64,000 nt of DNA from Nostoc sp. CHAB 5824 (GTDB lineage Bacteria > Cyanobacteriota > Cyanobacteriia > Cyanobacteriales > Nostocaceae), in the NCBI RefSeq assembly GCF_020829665.1, contig NZ_JAIVFT010000009.1:124001-188000 (forward strand), in the 5' to 3' direction. Under the pieces are notes generated by a model. That model saw only the letters and a program-made list of their open reading frames with translations. It did not search any database and had not been told where the DNA came from. Below, in pieces: positions 53,311 to 60,110 of the stretch. The number at the start of each line of letters is the position of its first letter. Position 1 is the stretch's first letter. The position numbers and the translations under genes are program-made.

Positions 53311-54162
53311 ATGATATTTCAACTAAATTTGGCTGCGATCGCAGCGATCGCTGGACAAGCTGCTTGGAAAAAGGCAAAACCTGTCGTCGTTAAAGATGTC
53401 TTCTTTCTACCTGTGTTGGGGTTCTTGGGAATAATTGTGCTGTGGTGGATTGTTGCACTTGCAAACCATGAATTGATGCCCACTCCACCAGAAGCGTTAA
53501 TCGCTAATCTAGACTATATCTTAAATCCTTTCTATCAACGAGGGCCAGGCAACTTAGGAATTGGTTGGCTATTGATCGCAAGTCTGCGCCGGGTATTAAT
53601 AGGCTTTTTGTTGGGTGCGGTAGTAGCAATTCCACTGGGGTTTCTAATTGGCATGTCCAGACCGGCAATGCTAGCGCTTAATCCGATCATTCAAATTTTT
53701 AAACCTGTATCGCCCCTAGCTTGGCTACCCATCGCCTTAGCAATTTTCAATTTGGCAGATCCTTCAGCCATTTTTGTCATTTTTATTACTTCCTTATGGC
53801 CAACAATTATTAATACTGCTTTAGGAGTTTCTAGCGTTCCTAAAGATTATTTAGATGTAGCACGAGTGCTGGAAATGCCCCGTTGGAGACGGATTACAAA
53901 AATCATTTGGCCTGCAAGTTTGCCGTATATTTTTACAGGTTTGCGAATTAGTTTAGGGATAGCTTGGCTGGTAATCGTTGCCGTAGAAATGCTCACAGGT
54001 GGTATTGGTATCGGCTTCTTTGTCTGGGATGAATGGAGTCGCTTAAACCTGAGTTCAGTCTTTTTAGCTGTGTTAGTAATTGGTGTAACTGGGTTAATCC
54101 TAGATTACGCCGTGGACAAAATCCAAGAATTAGTAACCCATCGCCCTAAAACTTCCAACTAA
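53311..54162 (+). CDS. ABC transporter permease (NrtB/CmpB/SsuC type)
   Basis: A 283-residue permease of the nitrate/bicarbonate/taurine family. It has hydrophobic helices from FLPVLGFLGIIVLWWIVALA onward, the family segment SLRRVLIGFLLGAVVAIPLG, and the EAA loop VPKDYLDVARVLEMPRWRRI. It continues with IWPASLPYIFTGLRISLG. It is the first gene after the c-di-AMP riboswitch and is followed by binding-protein and ATPase genes. NrtB-like permeases cannot be sorted by substrate by eye. Bicarbonate, nitrate or an osmolyte are the options, and the riboswitch points to osmotic or carbon status. Confidence 0.9.
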   Translation: MIFQLNLAAIAAIAGQAAWKKAKPVVVKDVFFLPVLGFLGIIVLWWIVALANHELMPTPPEALIANLDYILNPFYQRGPGNLGIGWLLIASLRRVLIGFLLGAVVAIPLGFLIGMSRPAMLALNPIIQIFKPVSPLAWLPIALAIFNLADPSAIFVIFITSLWPTIINTALGVSSVPKDYLDVARVLEMPRWRRITKIIWPASLPYIFTGLRISLGIAWLVIVAVEMLTGGIGIGFFVWDEWSRLNLSSVFLAVLVIGVTGLILDYAVDKIQELVTHRPKTSN

Positions 54163-54255
54163 CAAAATTTGCCTGCTATCAAAATAGCAAGATTTAACGA
54201 GACTCTGCGCCTGAAGCCTGAGTAATTCATCACCAATGGAGCTACAAGTACAAGA

Positions 54256-55698
54256 ATGGGTGATATTAACTGGACTCGACGAGATATTATTAAAGGAATA
54301 GGAGCAACAACGGCGGGAATGGTGCTGTCTTCCTGTGGGATTTCAGGAGATAGATCAGCCAAAGGATTGACCGAAGAAGCTTTAGCTGTGCAACCAGTAG
54401 TTAAAAGCGGCGACCTAGAAAAAGCCGATCTTACAGTTGGTTACGTTCCCGTTAATGATTGTGCGCCATTTGCGATCGCCTGGAAAAAAGGCTTCTTCCG
54501 CAAGTATGGTTTGAACGTTACACTCAACCGCGAAGCCAGTTGGGCCACCTCCCGCGACGGTGTAATTTTTGGTCGCCTGGATGCTTCACCTGTGGTATCT
54601 GGTGCAGTTACTAATGCCAGAATTGGTGCCGAAGGCGCACGCCATGCCCCCTTGTGTGCAGCGATGACCATTCACCGTCACGGTAACGCCATGACAATGA
54701 ACAAAGCCATGTGGGATTTTGGGCTGCGCCCGTGGTACGAGTATCAAGAAAAATATGGCGATGGTGCTTTAGAAGCCTTTGGGCGTGATTTCCGAGGTTA
54801 CTTTGACAACCAACCACCAGAAAACAGAGTTTGGGCAGTAGTATTAAGTTCCTCCATTTACGAATACTTTATCCGTTACTTATCCGCTGCCGCAGGGGTT
54901 GATCCGCTTAAAGAGTTTCGCGTCATCATCGTTCCGCCACCCCAAATGGTGACAAACGTGCGGATTGGTGCGATGCAAGCTTACATGGTTGCAGAACCCT
55001 GGAACACAAGGGCAATAACAGGTAACGAAAACATCGGCTTTACCTTCGCACAAGGCAAAGAAGTCTGGTTGGGACACCCAGATCGGCTTTTGGGGGTGAT
55101 GCAATCTTTCATTGACCAATATCCCAAAACCTATCGTTCCTTAGTCAAGGCGATGATTGAAGCCTGTCAGTATTGCAGCAAAGCAGAAAACCGCCAAGAA
55201 GTAGCCGAACTGATAACAGACCGTTCCTTTACAGGTGCTAGACCTAAAAAGAAAAATGCCCCAATTGCGAAATTTACAAGTCCGGCAATTCTCGGCAACT
55301 ACAACTATGGCGGCTTTGACGGCAAAGACCGCACCATCAAAGCCGCCGACACCACGATTTTCTTCGATATTCCTGACAACATTCCCAAGCAACCAGGAGA
55401 ACACTCCACATTCTTATGGAGATCCAGAAGTATGTGGTTGATGACACAAGCAGCGCGGTGGGGACAAATAAAGGAATTCCCCAAAAATGCCGAGAAACTA
55501 GCAGAACTTGGCTGGAGAGCAGATTTATATCGGGAGATAGCATCTGAAATGGGCATCGAGTGTCCCAAGGATGATTACAAAGTCGAACCACCAGAAGTAT
55601 TTATAGATAAGAAAGGCTTCGACCCCAGCGATCCAGTGGGCTATCTAAATAGTTTTGCCATCAGGGCTAATGCTCCCACTCGTTTTTTCATGTCTTAA
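54256..55698 (+). CDS. ABC transporter substrate-binding lipoprotein (NrtA/CmpA type)
   Basis: A 480-residue binding protein. Its N-terminus MGDINWTRRDIIKGIGATTA has a twin-arginine motif, followed by the lipobox LSSC at Cys27, so it should be exported folded by Tat and anchored as a lipoprotein. Family segments include LTVGYVPVNDCAPFAIAWKK, GVIFGRLDASPVVSGAV, CAAMTIHRHGNAMTMNKAMW and YMVAEPWNTRAI. These match the nitrate/bicarbonate binding proteins. The length is somewhat above NrtA or CmpA. It lies between the permease and ATPase genes in the riboswitch-led operon. Confidence 0.92.
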   Translation: MGDINWTRRDIIKGIGATTAGMVLSSCGISGDRSAKGLTEEALAVQPVVKSGDLEKADLTVGYVPVNDCAPFAIAWKKGFFRKYGLNVTLNREASWATSRDGVIFGRLDASPVVSGAVTNARIGAEGARHAPLCAAMTIHRHGNAMTMNKAMWDFGLRPWYEYQEKYGDGALEAFGRDFRGYFDNQPPENRVWAVVLSSSIYEYFIRYLSAAAGVDPLKEFRVIIVPPPQMVTNVRIGAMQAYMVAEPWNTRAITGNENIGFTFAQGKEVWLGHPDRLLGVMQSFIDQYPKTYRSLVKAMIEACQYCSKAENRQEVAELITDRSFTGARPKKKNAPIAKFTSPAILGNYNYGGFDGKDRTIKAADTTIFFDIPDNIPKQPGEHSTFLWRSRSMWLMTQAARWGQIKEFPKNAEKLAELGWRADLYREIASEMGIECPKDDYKVEPPEVFIDKKGFDPSDPVGYLNSFAIRANAPTRFFMS

Positions 55699-55745
55699 AT
55701 CCCAAGTTCAAATATTGATTGACTAAATTATTTCCGGAGCCTTTG

Positions 55746-56585
55746 ATGATGGAATATACCTCATTACCTATTAATACCCAGACCAAAGTTATGCCCCGCG
55801 CTGGATTTTTAGAAATTGAAAATTTAGTCAAGTCTTATCCGACACCTGATAAAGATAACTTTGTGGTTTTAGATGGAGTTAATTTAACGATTGGTGAAGA
55901 TGAATATATTTCTGTAATTGGTCACTCAGGTTGTGGTAAGTCAACTCTAGTAAAAATAGTAGCTGGTTTAGAGAAAGCCACTTCCGGCTCAGTCCGGCTA
56001 GATGGAAAAGAAATCCGTGAGCCAGGAGCCGAAAGGATGATGGTATTTCAGAACTATTCGCTGTTACCTTGGTTAACAGTGCGAGAAAATATCCGTTTAG
56101 CTGTGGATGAAGTGCTAAAAAATGCTAATCGATCTGAAAAAATTAGCATTGTAAATGAACACTTGGCAATGGTAAACTTGACGGCGGCGGCTGACAAATA
56201 TCCTGATGAAATCTCTGGAGGTATGAAACAACGAGTAGGGATTGCCAGAGCTTTAGCAATTCGTCCTAAAATGTTACTAATGGATGAACCTTTTGGGGCG
56301 CTAGATGCACTAACTCGTGGCAAATTACAAAGGCAGGTATTGGATATTTGGGAAAATAATCGTCAAGCAGTGATGATGATTACCCACGATGTAGACGAAG
56401 CAATTTATATGTCCGATCGCATCATCTTGATGACCAATGGCCCAGCTGCTAGTATCGGAGAGATATTAAAAGTTCCTTTTGAGCATCCACGCGATCGCGC
56501 AGCCATGCGAAACTCAAAAGAATATTTTGAACTCCGCAACCACGCCCTAAATTTCCTCGATCGATATTTTGCCCAAGACGAGTAA
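55746..56585 (+). CDS. ABC transporter ATPase (NrtD/CmpD type)
   Basis: A 279-residue ATPase: Walker A GHSGCGKST, Q-loop VFQNYSLLPWLTVRENI, signature ISGGMKQR, Walker B MLLMDEPFGALDALTR and switch MITHDVDEA. The LLPWLTVRENI and EPFGALDALTR patterns are those of the nitrate/taurine ATPase group. ATG 55746 is taken as start because CGGAG lies twelve bases upstream and the TTG at 55719 has no such signal. The operon has no NrtC-type ATPase with fused binding domain. Confidence 0.92.
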   Translation: MMEYTSLPINTQTKVMPRAGFLEIENLVKSYPTPDKDNFVVLDGVNLTIGEDEYISVIGHSGCGKSTLVKIVAGLEKATSGSVRLDGKEIREPGAERMMVFQNYSLLPWLTVRENIRLAVDEVLKNANRSEKISIVNEHLAMVNLTAAADKYPDEISGGMKQRVGIARALAIRPKMLLMDEPFGALDALTRGKLQRQVLDIWENNRQAVMMITHDVDEAIYMSDRIILMTNGPAASIGEILKVPFEHPRDRAAMRNSKEYFELRNHALNFLDRYFAQDE

Positions 56586-56627
56586 ATTAGATTATCATTT
56601 TTTTTAGTGGGTAGCCTAATTCAAATT

Positions 56628-56778
56628 CATGAAAGCTGGATTTGGAACGGAGGAACCAATGTTTGGGGCTAATCTTACGAGAGACACCTTCCAGTCTTAG
56701 CCCGTCAGCTAACTCCGTAGGCAATGGAAGGAACCCCCAAGACTTTGGCTGTAATACAGTTATTATTGGGGTTTCCTT
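56628..56778 (+). promoter_or_regulatory. Second ydaO-yuaA (c-di-AMP) riboswitch with a possible switching hairpin
   Basis: Conserved elements are TTTGGAACGGAGGAACCA, TTGGGGCTAATC and GCCCGTCAGCTAACTCCGTAGGC, enclosed by CCTTCCA (56687-56693) and TGGAAGG (56725-56731). AAGGAACCCCCAA (56728-56740) can instead pair with TTGGGGTTTCCTT (56766-56778). The two helices share bases and exclude one another, as expected of an expression platform. It ends about 110 bases before the UspA-like gene. Confidence 0.88.
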
Positions 56779-56891
56779 GATTGATTTAAGATTTGAAATT
56801 TTGGTTATCGTTACTCAATCTAAAATCCAAAATCTTAAATTGATCGCCCTGCTTCTCATTGTTAATTCATTTCATTGGGAGAAGTAAAGCT

Positions 56892-57527
56892 GTGCAAATT
56901 AAGCCAATGTTAGCACGTCTGCAAAGTGCCACAGGCCGAGACGACTTAATTGAACAAATGGTACTGCTGCCAGAACCAAAAAAACCTTTTTCTAAAAAAC
57001 CTCAAAAACCAAAAGCAATTAATTTAATCGTTGCCTATGACGCATCTCCTAATAGTCATACGGCACTAGATATTGCCTTTTGGATTGCCCATCAAACTCG
57101 TTTGGCCACTAATGTACAAGTCACAGTTCAAGCAGTTTATGTGGTAGAAGATAATCAAAGCAGCCAGTATCCAAATATCTTGAGCTTTCCAATACAACAG
57201 CCTCCATTTGAGTGTCAAGCCAGTGAAATATCAAAGTCTACCACACAGGTATTAACTCAACCCCAATTGCAGACAGTGGTAACTCCCCTGCAACAAGCAG
57301 ATATAATTCTCTGGCAAGCCCGAAGTCTGGCTGAAGAATGGCAGGGTTCCTTCAAATCTCATTTGCGGTTTGGCTGCATTTCCACAGAACTTAAAAAAGT
57401 TGTTGAATCAGAAACTGCCGATATTCTGTTTCTTGGTTGCCAATCTGTCAATCATCCGATGATTGAGGCATTAGGTTCTAATTTTCCCTGTGCTGTTTTG
57501 GGTATTCCCAGTTGTATTGATGAATAA
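56892..57527 (+). CDS. UspA-like (universal stress protein) domain protein
   Basis: A 211-residue protein with GTG start (VQIKPMLARL) and GGAGAAG nine bases upstream. After a basic, proline-rich N-terminus (EPKKPFSKKPQKPKAINLI) it has the Usp start motif NLIVAYDASPNSHTALD, a long loop, and the ending TADILFLGCQSVNHPMIEAL, FPCAVLGIPS. The ATP-binding GxxGx9G(S/T) pattern is only partly kept. It is a separate transcription unit led by the second c-di-AMP riboswitch, with a terminator directly downstream. Confidence 0.8.
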   Translation: MQIKPMLARLQSATGRDDLIEQMVLLPEPKKPFSKKPQKPKAINLIVAYDASPNSHTALDIAFWIAHQTRLATNVQVTVQAVYVVEDNQSSQYPNILSFPIQQPPFECQASEISKSTTQVLTQPQLQTVVTPLQQADIILWQARSLAEEWQGSFKSHLRFGCISTELKKVVESETADILFLGCQSVNHPMIEALGSNFPCAVLGIPSCIDE

Positions 57528-57574
57528 TCTCTGTTAAGAATTTCAGTAATTTTTATCTAATTGTAATGATAGAC

Positions 57575-57602
57575 AAGTCACCTAGTTATAGGTGACTTTT
57601 TT
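57575..57602 (+). terminator. Rho-independent terminator after the UspA-like gene
   Basis: AAGTCACCTA-GTTA-TAGGTGACTT with perfect ten-base arms, followed by a TTTTT-type run. It lies 48 bases after the UspA-like stop. Confidence 0.92.
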
Positions 57603-57702
57603 CGCTACGAGCAACATGGACACCATATCTCGTTTAAAAGTTTTTTACACTATGATATTCGAGTGATGTTATTGCAAATTGTAGCTTCAGCTTTATATGT
57701 GT

Positions 57703-57808
57703 TATGGCGGTTCCCATTCAGATGCGGTACAAGATTATATCGCAAGGTGTAGGGGCACGGCATGCCGTGCCCCTACGGGTGTACCTCACGTAAACGAGAA
57801 CCGCTATA
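57703..57808. repeat. MITE-like TATAGCGGTTC element (copy 2)
   Basis: Left end TTATGGCGGTTCCCATTCAG and right end CGAGAACCGCTATA are imperfectly complementary. The central palindrome is GGGGCACGGCATGCCGTGC. It is directly abutted by the next element. Confidence 0.85.
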
Positions 57809-58215
57809 TACCATTTCACTTTAATAATGATACAAATACGCTGGTAGGGGCTTGTCTTTGCCCATTGGTGTCAACTTAACGTGAAAGCCTATTGTGATAA
57901 GCATTTTAGAATTTTTCGATGTACTACCTAGATTTTAGATCCCCCCTAACCCACGCCAGTCGCTCCACTTGGGGAGACCCCAGACGCTCGATGACTCGCT
58001 ACCGCTTCGCTATCGCTTTTAGCGTCTCCCCTTGGGAGAAGACCGCGCTGGCTCCCCTTAAAAAGGGGGGAATTAGAGCCTTGTGCCCCAATTTATTGGG
58101 GGTTGGGGGATCTAAAACTATGGTAAATTGAGTGTTTGAGTTTAAGTTGACACCTGTGGGCAATGCCATGTCCCTACTATAAATCGATATGTATCAGGAT
58201 TTTCGTGAATTGGTA
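57809..58215. repeat. MITE-like TACCA-ended element with nested insertion
   Basis: Starts TACCATTTCACTTTAATAAT and ends TTTTCGTGAATTGGTA. The usual CCCCCCTAACCCCCCTTAAA foldback is split by about 100 extra bases (ACGCCAGTCGCTCCACTTGG to GACCGCGCTGGCT), themselves a known type of dispersed cyanobacterial repeat. Confidence 0.82.
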
Positions 58216-58244
58216 TTAGCTCGGTTTTTGCTCTAAATAAAGAA

Positions 58245-58269
58245 AAGCATGAATCAACAATTCATGCTT
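58245..58269 (-). terminator. Terminator for the hli array (minus strand)
   Basis: AAGCATGAAT-TGTTG-ATTCATGCTT read on the minus strand, perfect ten-base arms, followed by TTCTTTATTT. It is downstream of the last hli gene. Confidence 0.85.
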
Positions 58270-58388
58270 GAAAAATGAACTTTTTATAGCTCTAAATTCG
58301 GTTTCAGCGAGGAGTTAATAATTATCAGTTTTGAGTTATTAATTAATAGTTGATTTAGAACTCATCACTACTAACTCCTCACTTATCG

Positions 58389-58601
58389 CTAATAACTAAC
58401 GATATGTAGTACGTCACGAACAACGCTATAGCCGGCTAAATCCCACAATAAATAGGCAAGAAAGCCAATAGCTGCCAACCGACCATTCCAAATTTCGGTT
58501 TGAGGTGTCAAACCAAACAAAAATGCATTGCGATCTACGCCGTTGTATTCTGCTGCAACAGGTGGTAAATCAGTTGATGGACGAGTTTCTTGAGTTGCCA
58601 T
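58389..58601 (-). CDS. High-light-inducible protein (HLIP), copy 1
   Basis: A 70-residue one-helix protein of the chlorophyll a/b-binding-like superfamily. The chlorophyll-binding motif EIWNGRLAAIGFLAYLLWDL (ExxNGR) starts near residue 37. It begins MATQETRPSTDLPPVAAEYN; the in-frame TTG four codons upstream is ignored because GGAG lies eight bases before the ATG. HLIPs protect photosystem assembly and bind chlorophyll or carotenoid under light stress. This copy differs at LFGLTPQTEIW and IVSY, and is last in a tandem set that shares leader sequence. Confidence 0.95.
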   Translation of the reverse strand: MATQETRPSTDLPPVAAEYNGVDRNAFLFGLTPQTEIWNGRLAAIGFLAYLLWDLAGYSVVRDVLHIVSY

Positions 58602-58643
58602 TTTTTTCTCCAATATCTAGTAACTTTTCAGGTGTTTAATGTT

Positions 58644-58856
58644 CTAGTAGCCAACTAAGTGCAAAACGTCTCTTAAGACGCTATAACCAGCTAAATCCCA
58701 AAGTAAATAAGCAAGGAATCCAATAGCCGCCAAACGACCATTCCAAATTTCAGCTTGAGGAGTCCAGCCAAACAAAAATGCATTGCGATCTACGCCGTTG
58801 TATTCTGCTGCAACAGGTGGTAAATCAGTAGATGGACGAGTTCCTTGAGTTGCCAT
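58644..58856 (-). CDS. High-light-inducible protein (HLIP), copy 2
   Basis: A 70-residue copy with start MATQGTRPSTDLPP. The binding motif is AEIWNGRLAAIGF. It is nearly identical to copy 3 (GYSVLRDVL against GYSLLRDVL). The GGAGAAAAAAATGG leader with CCAATATCTAG upstream is repeated in the array, so each gene keeps its own ribosome-binding site. Near-identity implies recent duplication or gene conversion. Confidence 0.95.
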   Translation of the reverse strand: MATQGTRPSTDLPPVAAEYNGVDRNAFLFGWTPQAEIWNGRLAAIGFLAYLLWDLAGYSVLRDVLHLVGY

Positions 58857-58907
58857 TTTTTTCTCCAATATCTAGTAGTATTTAGTAGTTTTTCCGGTGT
58901 TCAATCT

Positions 58908-59120
58908 CTAGTAGCCAACTAAGTGCAAAACGTCTCTTAAGAGGCTATAACCAGCTAAATCCCAAAGTAAATAGGCTAGGAAGCCAATAGCCGCCAAGCG
59001 ACCATTCCAAATTTCGGCTTGGGGAGTCCAGCCAAACAAAAATGCATTGCGGTCTACGCCGTTGTATTCTGCTGCAACAGGTGGTAAATCAGTAGATGGA
59101 CGAGTTCCTTGAGTTGCCAT
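58908..59120 (-). CDS. High-light-inducible protein (HLIP), copy 3
   Basis: Another 70-residue copy with ExxNGR chlorophyll motif (AEIWNGRLAAIGF) and LFGWTPQ before it. It is separated from copies 2 and 4 by 42-52 bases, consistent with one mRNA ended by the hairpin at 58245-58269. Differences from copy 2 are confined to one or two residues. Confidence 0.95.
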   Translation of the reverse strand: MATQGTRPSTDLPPVAAEYNGVDRNAFLFGWTPQAEIWNGRLAAIGFLAYLLWDLAGYSLLRDVLHLVGY

Positions 59121-59162
59121 TTTTTTCTCCAATATCTAGTAACTTTTCAAGTGTTTAATGCT

Positions 59163-59366
59163 CTAGTAGCCAACTAAGCGCAAAACGTCACGAACAACGC
59201 TATAGCCCGCTAAATCCCAAAGTAAATAAGCTAGGAAGCCAATTGCTGCAAAGCGACCATTCCAAATTTCGGCTTGAGGAGTCCAGCCAAACAGAAATTC
59301 ATTGCGATCGCGGCCATTGTAAGCTGTGGCAACAGGTGGTATATCAGTAGAGGGACGAGTTTCCAT
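59163..59366 (-). CDS. High-light-inducible protein (HLIP), copy 4
   Basis: A 67-residue copy starting METRPSTDIPPVATAYNGRD, slightly shorter than the others at its N-terminus. The chlorophyll motif is AEIWNGRFAAIGF. AAGGAAAAAAC lies directly upstream. It is the most diverged of the four intact copies (NGRDRNEF in place of NGVDRNAF) and is the first intact gene of the set. Confidence 0.95.
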   Translation of the reverse strand: METRPSTDIPPVATAYNGRDRNEFLFGWTPQAEIWNGRFAAIGFLAYLLWDLAGYSVVRDVLRLVGY

Positions 59367-59419
59367 TGTTTTTTCCTTCCAAAGCTAGTATTTTTTGAGA
59401 TGTTTAATCTTTGAGTTTT

Positions 59420-59624
59420 TTAGTAGCTAATTAGGTCTAGAACGTTACGCAGAACGCTATAACCAACTAAATCCCAAAGTAAATAGGCAAAAAAGCCAAT
59501 CATTACAAAACGACCGTTCCAGATTTTGGCTTGAGGAATCCAGCCAAACAGAATTTTATTGCAATCTTATGCGATTCCATTCTGTTAGAAATAGTGGCAA
59601 ATCTCTGGAAGAACAAGTTGCCAT
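59420..59624 (-). pseudogene. Degenerate fifth HLIP gene
   Basis: The C-terminal half is readable: ILFGWIPQAKIWNGRFVMIG followed by FFAYLLWDLVGYSVLRNVL. The start at 59624 (MATCSSRDLPLFLTEWN) lies in another frame that ends in TAA, so at least one frameshift separates the halves. The chlorophyll-ligating glutamate is replaced by lysine (KIWNGR). The leader resembles the intact copies. It is first in the array and is probably dead. Confidence 0.82.
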
Positions 59625-60110
59625 TTGTTTTTCCTCAACGATTGATTTGTTAACTTTAATGTAGCTGTTTATAACTAGACTTATTTATGCCTTTGGGTAC
59701 AAACCACAGCCACTTCTTCTGGACGATTATCAGAAAGGTATTTTTTTAGACAAATCCACCTTGAGAGGGTGACCAAAAATAAATATGTAAATAAATGTAA
59801 AGGCTTTGTTAGCGAAGTATAATTTAAATAGAATCAATCGCTACAAATAAGCAATTAAAGATTAAGAATTAGCTATACATAATTAATAGTAAGTGGCAAT
59901 TTGATTAAGATTGCCACCGAGAGATAATAAAAGTTATATCTTTCGCTGGATACACTTTTCAATCTTTAGAGAGATGCTTTAAACAGCTAAATTCCACGAT
60001 TCTGAGCTAAAGAGTTAGGTATTGCCATAGGTACAAATCATAAATACTAAGAGTTGCTTCTCAAGAAAATCTTAATTCCCCAAATTTAAACCTTAGTAGA
60101 AGGAAATACA
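59625..60110. other. Gene-free region between divergent hli and repeat-protein genes
   Basis: About 490 AT-rich bases that must hold the divergent promoters. No repeat or hairpin stands out. AAGGAA about ten bases before 60111 is the ribosome-binding site of the next gene. Confidence 0.5.
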
